64,000 bases of DNA, from positions 11,794,001 to 11,858,000 of the forward strand of contig OX291545.1 of assembly GCA_946406115.1 (NCBI GenBank), read 5' to 3'. The notes beneath the pieces are model-generated. The model searched no databases and had not been told where the DNA came from. It saw nothing but the letters and a program-made list of their open reading frames with translations. Position numbers and translations under genes: made by a program. This DNA is from Apoda limacodes (lineage: Eukaryota; Arthropoda; Insecta; Lepidoptera; Limacodidae). Position 1 is the first letter of the stretch, and each line of letters starts with the position of its first letter. Below, one piece after another: positions 1 to 12,200 of this stretch.

Positions 1-283
1 TCCTCCTTTAAAGTGTGGAAATTTTAATATAATGAATGAAAATAACCTTCTCGCGCCTGGGACTAGTCGAACAATTCAAATATTTTTTTTTGCGGCAGCT
101 CCTCAAAAATTTGAAGAAACTATCAAATTTGTCATTAGCGACACATGCCCGGCAGAGGCCCAAGGAGTACCGTTGAAATTAATCGGAACGGGAGCAATGC
201 CAACATTAGATTTTTGGAATATAGAAACAACGTTCAGGGAACACCTCATTGTTAAAAATTTGACAGAATACGAAAACCGTGAG
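1..283 (+). CDS. HYDIN: HYDIN exon 1 of window (left-truncated)
   Basis: The frame is open from base 2 (PPLKCGNFNI...), with no acceptor visible inside the window, so the exon may start further left. It covers residues 1-94 and holds an ASH-type strand pattern ending LIVKNLTEYENRE. The donor is gtattt, phase 0. Confidence 0.85.
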
Positions 284-3200
284 GTATTTATATGATGGGT
301 TATAAAAAGATATAATTGTTTTCTCAGAATTGTACATGAAAAATTATTCTTTATTGCAGTCTTCGCCGCATTGTGTATTTGCAGAAGACTCTGTGACATT
401 GCATTTTTTTTCCGTGACAGTGAACACAAACTACACGGGTTATCTAGATCTTTACAACAATGGATTAGTGGCTTGTGCGCTTATAATGAAATTACATTAT
501 CAAACCAACACTAATGAAGATATTTTTTCTCTAGACAAATATGGAACACACATTGAACCTTTAATGCATAAAAATGTAGGAATCATATTTAGCCCCAAGG
601 CGCTACAGGTAGTGACGATACTACTAACTAAATACATTTTTAATACATCAGAGATGAATCTATTCATTTTCTAAAAACTTTGTTTCAGGAATATCGAGCC
701 GTTTTTGAAATAAAATTGAAGCAGCTCGATAATCAAGAAAAGTGCTTCAAAATTTGTTTGATAGGAGAAGGAGTCATACCAAGGATTAAAATGATTTCAC
801 CAAAAATAACAGAACACAAAATTGCATTTCTTAGATTACCGGTTACTTGTCTAGGCTCTACAAGTTTTAAAGATATTCGTTTTAAAAACATAACTTCTGT
901 AAAAAGTGTTGTAGAATTAAATTTAGCACATATATCGCAAGATAACAGACCCGTATTTTGGATAACTGCTGCAGCAGATACTGAAAACATGGTTATATTC
1001 GAAAAGAGCGGTAAATTGATAGTTGCGTTATTTAAAAAAAATAATTATAAATTAAATAGAATAGGGTATACCTACCTTATACTAAATTGTTGCAGATTTG
1101 GAAGAAACCATTGGCCACTCAAAATTGATCTTGAAACCAAATGAAATAGCAACTCTCAATATTAATTACAATCCGATAGCAAAAGGAATTAGTCGCTGCG
1201 ATATTAAAATATCAATCATAAAAAATCCTTATGAAGTTTTTGTGGTGTGTAATATAAAAAATAATTTCGTTTTGTATTTGGGTAATGTTAAGTAATTGCT
1301 GTACGGCAGCGGCACAGATGATTAAACCAGACAAATACTCCCTACAAAACCTTTCATACCGCAGCTTTGATAGTATGGCCACAGATTATATATAAGTTAC
1401 TACGTAAGTATAGACTATGTAGCCGCCGCTTAGGCAACAGGACTGTTATATTTCTATGTTTTTGTCATTTTGTTGATTACAGATTAAAAATATACCACCA
1501 TTTACTCAGTGTAGGTAAGATTTTTTTCAATGAGTTGTCACTCCAAACTGTTTTCAACCATATAGATTGTATTTATTTTCGTACTCGCCTTTTAAAACCC
1601 TTTAATTTGATACCCCACTCGTGGGTCTTAAAAAAATCTTTATCCCGCACATTAAAGCGCATGAAAACGCCATTTTGACTTTTTAAGCATTATATGTACT
1701 CGGTGACACTCGCGCCATCACGACGAATGTAATCCTACTAATATTATAAATGTGAAAGCATATCTAGATGGGTTTTTGTTCCTCAATCATGCTTCAACCA
1801 CTGGAAAATTCAAAAGTTTATAACAGAGTCGATCGAACTATAGCAACACCTATAGCTTGCTTTAGCAAACTTCATTGATATAATTAAGGAGTTCCACACC
1901 GAAAACCCAATTTAGGGCGGGCGGGGCCGCTGGCAAAGTCTAGTGACGTATAATTTATAAAATTCGGTTGAGCCATGTAGTAGTTACGAGCAGACATAGA
2001 AACAAAATTTATATAGACAGTAGAACATACATTCTAACACATTACGCTCCTTTTGGGCTTCGCCGCAATCTAGTAAAAAACGACGCGTCCTGCCGCTAGT
2101 GCGATAGGTATCGTGAAGCAACGCGCAGCGCTGGTCTAGTGCGGTCGAACCTTTATCATACTACAACAAGAAATGTAAAGAAACTGCATACTTGAGAAAA
2201 TTTTGTTCCTTATTTTAAGGTATCCTGTGAAGGCGAAGCGTTTATGGAAGATGTCATCCTCATTGGCCTTAAAATGCTCTCAGTCGACGCTAATTTAGAT
2301 TTGGCCAAGCCATCAGAAGGGTAAAATCTGCACTCCTATTCAATCAATCTTAGTATTAGACAGACAGACAGACAGACATTCAAAGTCCACTGCTCCTTCT
2401 CTCTTTTATCCAGCCACTTCCAGTTACCATCTTTAGGTCACTGGTCAACCTAGCTGGACTTACGCGACCCTTATTGATCCGTGGTCTGAACTTAAGAACT
2501 TACCCTAACGTCCATCGGTTTTGCGAAAGATATGACCTGCCCACTGCCACTTCAGCTTGCTTATTCCGTAAGCCACGTCGGTTACTTTAGTTCTTCGTCG
2601 AATTTCCTTATTTCTGATAGATCTGATATCATATCCTTCAAAGAAACACCAAGCCAAGCCGAGCCCTCTCCATAGCTTGCTGAGCGACTTTTAATTAGTA
2701 GATCAGACCTATTGTAATGTTTCCACGTTTCCATGCCATAGGTCATGACAGGAAAGACGCAGTGATTGAATAACTTTATCTTCAAACAATGAGGTATGGG
2801 CGATGTGAAGACCCGACGCAACTTTCCGAATTCCACCCTGAATTCTTCTGTCAGCTTTCTTAGCGAAACTTTTTTTACCTATTGTGATTGTCTGACCTAG
2901 GTAGACGTACCCTCAAACAGCTTCCATTGTGATATTTTCGACGGCCACTGGTAAACGTGTACATTGGACATGACCTTAGTCTTGTCTACGTTCATCTTGA
3001 GACCTACTGATCTGAAAGGACAGTTCAGACTGTTCAGCATTTCTTACAAATCCTGCAGAAAATTCAGCCATCACAATGATGTCATCTGCTAATCGTAGGT
3101 GAGATGAACTTGCCGTTTATAGAAATGCCACGCCTTTTCTAGTCCAGTGTCTTACAAACATCTACCAGTTACTTAGCTATAGTAGAGAACAGTTTTGGAA

Positions 3201-6200
3201 ATATCACATCTCCCTGTCATACTCCTATTCGATATATTTTTTTAATAATTTACTCATGTTTTTAATTAATACTATTTTTTTTCATCAAACAGAACAACGC
3301 CTAATATATCAGAGATTGCTGGTAAAAAAAGAACTAGAAGTGCTCCATCATCTAAAAAGTCCAAAGGGGCGGATCAAAAACTCTCAAAAAAAATGTCAAT
3401 GTCCTCTTTTAAGCCAGATGAAGATGGAAGCATGGAAACTCCTGTACTTAAATATAAATTAAATTTCGGTAAATTAATTACAATATAAATTAAGTTGTTA
3501 CAGACAATAAATCGTCATAATAAAGACAATATATCTTATAATCAGCTACTTAGTGAAAGATTTATTTTTTTAGGTAATATCCTGACTAATAAATTACATG
3601 TTAGTTTGTTTTTATTGTATGATATCATAATTATTAGTTATTCTTATGATAATAATTCCATATGTCCTGCCATTGGGGCTAAAGCTGCTAATGTACCGAC
3701 TAAGCCTACCGAAGCCTGGCATAGGCTTTTATCCCAGTCTGACATAGTTTTGTGAAAGATCAAAAAAACCGTTCTTAACTTAATTAAACCCTGTGTATCT
3801 ATTATTTGTACTGTTAATGTAAGAGGGTGGCCACAGCGATAGCATAGGTAGGATAGGTCGCGACAAAGGGAAGAGCCCTAATTTGCCCTGATAGTGTATA
3901 ATATATTATGAATACAATTAATAAAAAAAACAGAAAATATAACAATCAAAAGTAGTGACAAATTTTAATCCCAGAAAGGCTTTCAAAGAAAAATATACAT
4001 CAGGGCCCGCTGCGCAAGGCAGTAGACGCTAAAGCTATATCAACAATATTTTATTTTCAGGTGGTTGTGAATTATGCTCTATGCATAAGAGATGCGTAAT
4101 TATGGCTAATAATTCGGACAAAGTGTATAAATTCGCTTGGGAAGAAGTAGATTGTATTGTGGTTAAGCCATCGACGGGATACATTTCTCCAGGCGAAGAG
4201 AAAGACTTAGAAATAATGTTCTTTTCTATGCAACCGGGAACGATTACAAAGGTATGAATGTTGAAATCTTTTTCTATCCTTTCTTTTTTAAACTAGAGTA
4301 CGTCCTCTTTAAAACGCCGAAGTGTGAGTAGAACTTGCATGCTAATGATTCTCTTCTATTCAAATTATTAAACGAAAAAAGATATAAGCAGTGCTGGATT
4401 TATAATTTTTATACGTATATACTTTATTTGTGCCGCCCCTTTCTCGTTACTACTGGGCTAAAAATTATCGTCGATGGCACAAGTAGTACCGTTGGTTAAA
4501 AACAATTTTGAGAAGGGAGCCGATAGAAGCCTTTGAGAATCCATGTGGGTTGGGCAGTATTTGGGAAGCTTCGTCATGTCTTTACGTCGTGCATACCGCA
4601 AATCTTAAGGACTAAAGTTTTTAATCAATGCGTCCTACCCGTGATGACATACTGTGCCGAAACGTGGACACTGCTGTGGGACTAGTCCATTGGCTCTAAG
4701 TTGCTCAGCACGCTAAGGAAAGATCTCGTTAGAGCGCATAGGGTCACCGACATAGCCGTTAAGATTCGCAGACTGCAATGGCAATATGCATGCCACATTA
4801 GTCATAGAACCGACGAATGCTTGTGTAGATGTGTTCTAGAGAGACCGCGTCTAGGCAACGTAGTGTGGGATGTTCCCAAGCCAGATTGCGCAATACCTAC
4901 GCAAAGTTGCTGGGAGCCATTAGATGCGAAAGGTTCAGGACCTTGCCATGTGGCTAACGACATTTCTTTCATTATATTTGTTACAGACAACGATATCTTT
5001 GCGGAAAACAGAGTTTAATGATTTTTACATAAATAGTAACTACGTATTGGTCCCATTTAAATTTGAGATCAATAAATCGTTGATTAAAGTATATTATTTT
5101 TACAGGAACCTCTTAATTGTTCATTGACAGCGATAAGTGATGACACCTTTAGTTTAGATATGAAAGACACAACTTGGGACAATCGACAAACTGTGACACT
5201 TTTTGAGCATAACAGGTAATTAGGTGTAAGAGTATTAGAATAAACTACTCTAGGGTAACACCACTACGTTTTCAAATATTTAGTTAGGTATTCATTAAAG
5301 TTCATTAAGGCTCCACTGTTATCTTTCCCTGAACCCCCCTACCTAGCCATATAATTCTAGTCTACATTGATCATGCTGTAAATCTGGGCTCTTGTAGATA
5401 CTAGGTAGCAGTCAATGTGGATTTAGTATTATTTTTCTAGTTTGCAATCAATAAATATCAATTTAACAAAGATTACAATTTTTGATGTGAATACCAGCTT
5501 AAAAAGTCAAACGGAAATTTTAAACCGTATACATATAATTGGTAAATTGGGTGTATAACACCCAGAGTAAGGGTTTACGCATACGCTAGCATGAATATAC
5601 AATTTATGTATATTTATGGGCCACTAAAAGTATGTAATGACACAGTATAAATTATTCCTTAACGATTACTCTATGTAATAGTGTATTAACATTAAAAACT
5701 TGTGTCTGCACCCTAAACCCCATTTTTGACTGACTAGCTTTTTCTGTATGGAAAAACATTTATTTTCCCAAATAAAGTAAAATATTTCATTTTCAGAGAC
5801 ACGAGCTTGAATGAGAGAGTCGAAAATATAACTGACGGCCAATCGTTTCCTCCCATGGAAAAACCTGCTAATATTATAAACATTATAATCATGTATTCAG
5901 CTAATGTCGAATATAGTAAATATACTTCAACGTTGGAAGAAAGAATTGAGTTAAGCGATACTTTTATTTATCAGGTAAATATTTCATTGTTAAGATTCCT
6001 TTGACTCTAAGAAGACTCGTATTCTAAACTGGCTGGTATTTATGTTACAGAAAAGAACGTTCGACTTCACAGTTCAAAATATTGGTAATGTCCCATTGAA
6101 AATAGTATGGAGTCTCCATATAGACGAAGATTTTCCAGTAACGTTAGACAGAGTTATTCCTAAAGAGGTAGATATTCCTTTACTGCCACATCACTCATAG

Positions 6201-9200
6201 GTAACGAATGTGATTATAGAAATTCGAATCTCTTTAAAAGGATAAAACTCCCTACAACTAAATTTATTGGCACGTTACTTGATTGCAAGGTTAGGTATCT
6301 TATTACTACTTTGTATTATCTTTTGTGTTGCTTATATTATTACTTTTTATATATTATTGTTTCTGGTCGTCCTTTTTAGGGTTCCTTACCCAGAGGGGCA
6401 CCACGGAGCCCTATTACTAAGCCTATACTGTCTGTCTGTCTGTCCGACCATTAAAAGGCTCTATCATTTAGACCGAAATAGGTAGAGCCTAAATTTTTCA
6501 CCGAATATTTGTTATAATGGGGGATTATCTAACAAATAATAAAAAGTTAATATTTAAGGGGGTTCTCATACAAGAAACACATTTTCGTTGTTTTTTCTCT
6601 ATCGAAAAAACAGTAATGCATACAAACTCCAAACTTGCAGTGAAAAATAGTGTGAACTCTATAGTATAACAAAAATAATAAAAACCGGCCTATTTTAACT
6701 TACCGGTACAGTGCCATCTAGCTTATTTTTGAGAGAAACAGTAAAACATTTGTTTGTTGGACACGATATTCAAAGTTAAGCAACGTCGGGCTTGATCAGT
6801 ACTTGGATGGGTGACCGCTTAGCGGCACGCTTTTTTTTGTTTGTGTTTGTAAATAACGTAATTAGTGGTATGTGCGGAACCCTCGGTGCGCGAATCCAAC
6901 TCGCACTTGGCCGGTTTTTTTAAGCAAGCACGTCATACATAAAAAAAAACATAAATTTAAAAGTAGTTTACCCATAATAACTTATGGACCTGGTGAACAT
7001 AGCTAAGTATAAATACAAGGAAAGTTACAAAAAATTACGTAATTAAGTTGTCCATTAATAATACAGACAGTGCAAGAATATATTGGTGATGAAGAAATAA
7101 AATCAATTGAAGAATATAACAATAACACATCCAAACAAGAAGATCAAAAACCTCCAGACCAAAAAGGTATTTTAATATTTCAATAAATTGACGACACTCC
7201 CATACAATATTTCATGATATTGTAACAATTTCCAGCTGCCAGCAAAGCAACTTTATTCAGCGGAAGCATGGGCCGTGAGAGCGTTGACACATGGTTTGAA
7301 GTAGCTCTACCATTCCAAATAGATCCTCCCAAGAATTGCCTGAAACCTAATGAGTCAGGAATATTTAAAGTCACTTTCGCTCCAACCGATGCTTTTAACT
7401 ACCGCGTTCGACTGAAAAGTACTATAGGTAATGTTCCTTTCTATCTATACGTAGGTTTTATAGGGGTCAGATAATTAATCCTTCCAAGTTAAGGAAAATT
7501 GTTGGTTTTTACACACAGCGACACATTTGACCTTAGCATTCTAAAAGAGAAATCATTCATATGTAACGTCAGGCTTTGACAAGCGAACCTGATAGTTAGA
7601 CAAGATAGACCTCATAGTTTCTAGACCTCCCAAATTCCTCCGTCATGGCTCAAATAGCAAATGGCAAGGTCAAAAACCTAATTCTTTGGCATAGATAACG
7701 TCCCTATAGTTTTTAGCAATAATCCTACTAATATTTTAAATGTGAAAGTTCGTATGTCTGGATAGATGTTTGTTACTCAATAACGCTTCAGCCACTGGAC
7801 GGATCGGGATAAAACTTGGCACACATATAGATTAGGTTCTTATCCCGAAAAATTCAAAAGTTCCCGCGGGAATAACTATAACCGAGCATAAACGAACTAT
7901 AGCTATAGCTGCAGCTTGCTATAGTAAACTTCATAAGTATAATTAAGGAGTTCCACGCTGATAACCAAGTTTAGGGCGGGCGGAGCCGCTGGCAAAATCT
8001 AGTCTATTATAAATATCTATTAAACTAAAAATTACGCAATTTCAGACAATTTGGATCCGTATGATCAGAATGTGTCTTGCAGAATTATTGCAAAATCTCT
8101 GATACCGTATTGTCATCTTGACATAGAAGAAAGTGATTATTTAACATCTGGCAAAAGGAAGGAAACTGGAATCTTTTTACCACCACATACAACAGTATTA
8201 GAATTCAATGTTCTTGGATCAGGATGTTACAAAAAGTAATATCTATTTTAAATACTACCTCTAATACTTTTACGTTTTATTTTGTACAACAGTGAACTAA
8301 TCATTCAAATACTGAAATACGGTTTACGTTTTATTTTGTACAACAGTGTACTTATCATTCAAATACTGAAATACGGTTTAGGTTTTATTTTGTACAACAG
8401 TGTACTAATCATTCAAATACTGAAATACGTTTTACGTTTTATTTTTTACAACAGTGTACTAATCATTCAAATACTGAAATTCGGTTTACGTTTTATTTTG
8501 TACAACAGTGTACTAATCATTTAAATACTGAAATACGTTTTATGTTTTATTTTGTACAACAGTGTACTAATCATTCAAATACTGAAATACGTTTTACGTT
8601 TTATTTTGTACAACAGTGTACTAATCATTCAAATACTGAAATACGTTTTACGTTTTATTTTTTACAACAGTGTAATAATCATTCAAATACTGAAATATGA
8701 CTAAACTTGTATTACACTGATATTTGATAATGATACTATTTTAAATTATTTTCGTTTAGAATATAATTTAGTTTTATATTTTATAATTAGGTATTCCAGC
8801 GGAAGTATATCAAATACATTCAAATATATTCATATTGACTTCAGTATTTGTAACAGCGATAGCGTGTTATAATATATCGAATACATATTTGTTTTTAGGA
8901 CATTCAATGTAGTGAATCCAACAGTCGAAGCATATGAGTTTATATTCGAGATGGTAATATCTGACAAACCGGAATTTGTTCCGGTTCACTGCAACAAACT
9001 CAAAGGTTTCATAGAAGGCGGAACATCTACGGATGTAACATTTACCTTTTCTCCAACAGCTCCAGGGGTATTTTCTTTCTCTACTTTATCTCTGAAACTT
9101 TTTATATGCTCTTCCTTGTATTTTTACTTGCTTTTATTCAACTCACAATGTTTCCTTTTTTTTTCCTTCCATCTTGTGGTGGAATCTTGCAAGCTTAATT

Positions 9201-12200
9201 TAACATACTTTCTGTTATCACCCCACGATGGAATTTTTCGTACTTACTAAGCTCGGATTACAATACAATATTCCACAGTTACTTTGACCAACAACTCTCT
9301 CCCAGAGTTGTACCAGGGGTGCAATCTAGACGTGGAGGTAAAAAATTGAAAATTCTTCAAAATGGGTATCCGGGGGTTTTGAAGGTCGCAGATTAAGAAT
9401 TTGATGTTCATTTGGATGTTATCACCTCTTGGCATAAGCAGAAAGTGCACCTGAAGGTGGACATTAGGTTGGAACGTGAAAAATTAAGTCAAAAGTTAAT
9501 TACTAATTTATATTGAACATAATATCGTTCTCCAAGTTCTTATCACCCAACCTATGAAACTTGGGCAATAAACTATGAAAAATTAATTAAATTATCACTA
9601 AAAAGTATAAATAAAAAAATAAAAAAAAATATTTAAAAATTTGCTTTTCTTGAAAAATTTGAATCACATAAAAATTCAATCTAACCGAAAATTGTACTAA
9701 AAAGTAAAAAATATTTTTTTTAACTGAATATAATTTTTTTTATATCCACGTACGACTGCAAGAAAAGAAAGGCAATTTCATTTTGAAAAAAATATTTTTT
9801 ACTTTTTAGTACAATTTTCGGTTAGATTGAATTTTTATGTGACTCTAATGTTTTAAGAAAAGCAAATTTTAAAAAAAATATTTTTTATTTAATTTTGTTT
9901 CATTTACGTCACGCACAGGTTTACGAGTCACAATGGAAATTCAAAATACCAGTGCACAATCTTGTAATAAATATTCTAGTAGTTGGATTAGTGAGAGAAC
10001 CAAATGTAACGTTCGTACCAACAATCTTAGTGATCACTAATTCCCTAGTCGGCTTTACAACAACAAATACTGCAATGTTAAAAAATAATGAAGATCAATG
10101 CTTGAAGTTCGAATTCAAGGGAGACTCACTGTGCAACGAAGGTGGCGAGACACCTATTATTGTTAAACCTCTGCACGGGACAATTAAACCACGCTCCGAG
10201 ATACCCGTTAAGTAAGTCAACAAATTTAAATATAACAAAAAAAATGTGTTCAATTAGTTTATCTAATCACTATCAACTATACGCTTGATTTTCTCGGGTC
10301 TGTCTGTAAAGATTTGCAGTCCATTAAGGAAAAAAGTTGAAAGAATCGAAATTAATTTATTAAATGATTCTGTTTCATTTCAAAGTATTCAAAGCAGGAG
10401 AAAATAACGTAAGACATTCGCAATTTTCTGAATTAGTCCTATCGTTGCTAGCCTTCAACGATCCTAGTTGGGACACCGGGCCGCTCTCACCATGAGCGAG
10501 GGCGGTCTAGGCCATAGACAACAACGCAGGCCCTGTGTGTATTGATGGTCTTCACATACGTCTTTTTATTTTCATGTTTGCAGGTTTTCTAACTATGTTT
10601 TACTTTACCGAAAAGCTAGTAGTGTTGATAAACAATGTACCTAAGAATTCAGAAAAAGTCCCATTGGTACATACCGGGTTCAAACGTCCGCACCTCAGCG
10701 CAGACCCACTACTAACTTGTGTAACCAATACGCTACTAAAAATATTGTCAATAGACATGGAATTTCATGCTCAATAATGCTTTTATGTTTTAAGGATAAG
10801 TTACACTCCAATACAAGATGGACCAGTGACGTTCAAAATTTACTACAGCGTATCATTCTTAACCAAATATTTAACTTTATGCGTAAACGCTTTAAGTCTC
10901 TCGATCAATCCTAAAGTAATATACCATCTATCCGGAATTGAACACACATTGAACAATGAGGCTGATACCAACATTCATCTTGACCAGGTATGCTGTTAAT
11001 TGATTTTTAATTATTTATGTTTTTTTTGTGCCGCGTAACCACTCTTCAAGATGTTTCACCAAAATATTACCAAAAATAACAGTACTGCCCAGAAACCGTG
11101 TTTTTAAAGTTTCATTATTCGGCAGAAAAAATGTATTAATTTTTTTTACAAAAACGTGTCTATATTGTTTTAGTTCACAAAATCCGCGCAATTTAGGCTA
11201 GTTTTCATTTTCTTGTCAGTTTTTACCAGAAATAAAGGTCGCTTAGTGCAAAATTACCTTGGATCTCTTTTATTAGGAAAAAGGCTAAATAATTCATGCG
11301 TCTGAAATATTAATAATCTAAAAATTGTTGTTTTAGTGTAAGACTAAATGTTTTAACAACCCATCGATATTAAAATAGAATTAGGCTACTACCTACGACA
11401 ACGACATTAGATTATGAAGTTCAGGTACAGGCTAAATAAATAAATAAATATTTTTGGACATTACACACAGCGCCGTCTGGCCCCAAAGTAAGCAGTGCTT
11501 GTGTTATGGGTGTCAGACAACGGATACAAATACATGTATATTACTTTTTTTTTTTGTAAATACATACAGATTATACATAAATACACCCCGACTTAAGACA
11601 AACACAAATGTTATTTATCACATAAATGATTGTCCAATGCGGGAATCGAACCCACCCACACCACACCCTCTGCGCAGCAGTCGGCAACACTACCAACTAG
11701 GCTGCGACATTAAGTATGGATTACAAATGCAGACATAACGATTAAAACGCCCTATGTTACGTAATTTATGGCAGGAAAATCCACTTAAGCCAAAATCACA
11801 AAATATTTTGTGTGTATGAAGTCCAAGAAAGGTCATGGCTGCGGTGGAGGTGTTTTTTCAGACTCAGGAACAAGATTTTTCGCCGGAATACCACAACTTG
11901 AAAAGCGATATTCCTAATGTATTGAAGTAGAAGGAGATTATGATGAAAAATAAAATATTTGCTTGTTTAGTTCTCCTGGTTTTTATAGCATTACCGGAAA
12001 CTTTTTGATCGCTCCTCGTATATAACTCAACTCTCGATATATACATTTTTTGTAAATAGTAACGGGATAGATATTTCATCATTTCATTGATCCAATTCAT
12101 TAAACGGTTTACATAGGGCGCACTGTATGTTTTCGGAACTGGTTATTACACAAACAATATTTAAAAAGTAATAACAACATTTGAATATGGAACTCTTTGG

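Noticed and set aside
2355..2379. CRISPR-like or regulatory repeat (GACA)n
   Set aside because: Simple microsatellites; similar CTGT/CAGA runs at 6430 and 59395 belong to the gggttccg repeat family.
6775..6830. A functional 5S rRNA gene
   Set aside because: Only the 3' half is recognisable, altered at several sites, and embedded in a dispersed repeat; the terminal stem is missing.
8282..8524. 80-residue ORF with a repeated YNSVLIIQILKYG peptide as a gene
   Set aside because: It is the translation of a 54-bp minisatellite inside an intron; flanking HYDIN exons join in phase without it.
10535..10777. A HYDIN exon starting after tttgcag at 10583
   Set aside because: Neither the open frame nor its phase connects with exons at 9919-10211 and 10795-10987, which join each other directly.
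11640..11710. A tRNA gene on the minus strand
   Set aside because: A and B boxes are present, but the cloverleaf is imperfect and the element has a SINE body, tail and second copy at 42.2 kb.
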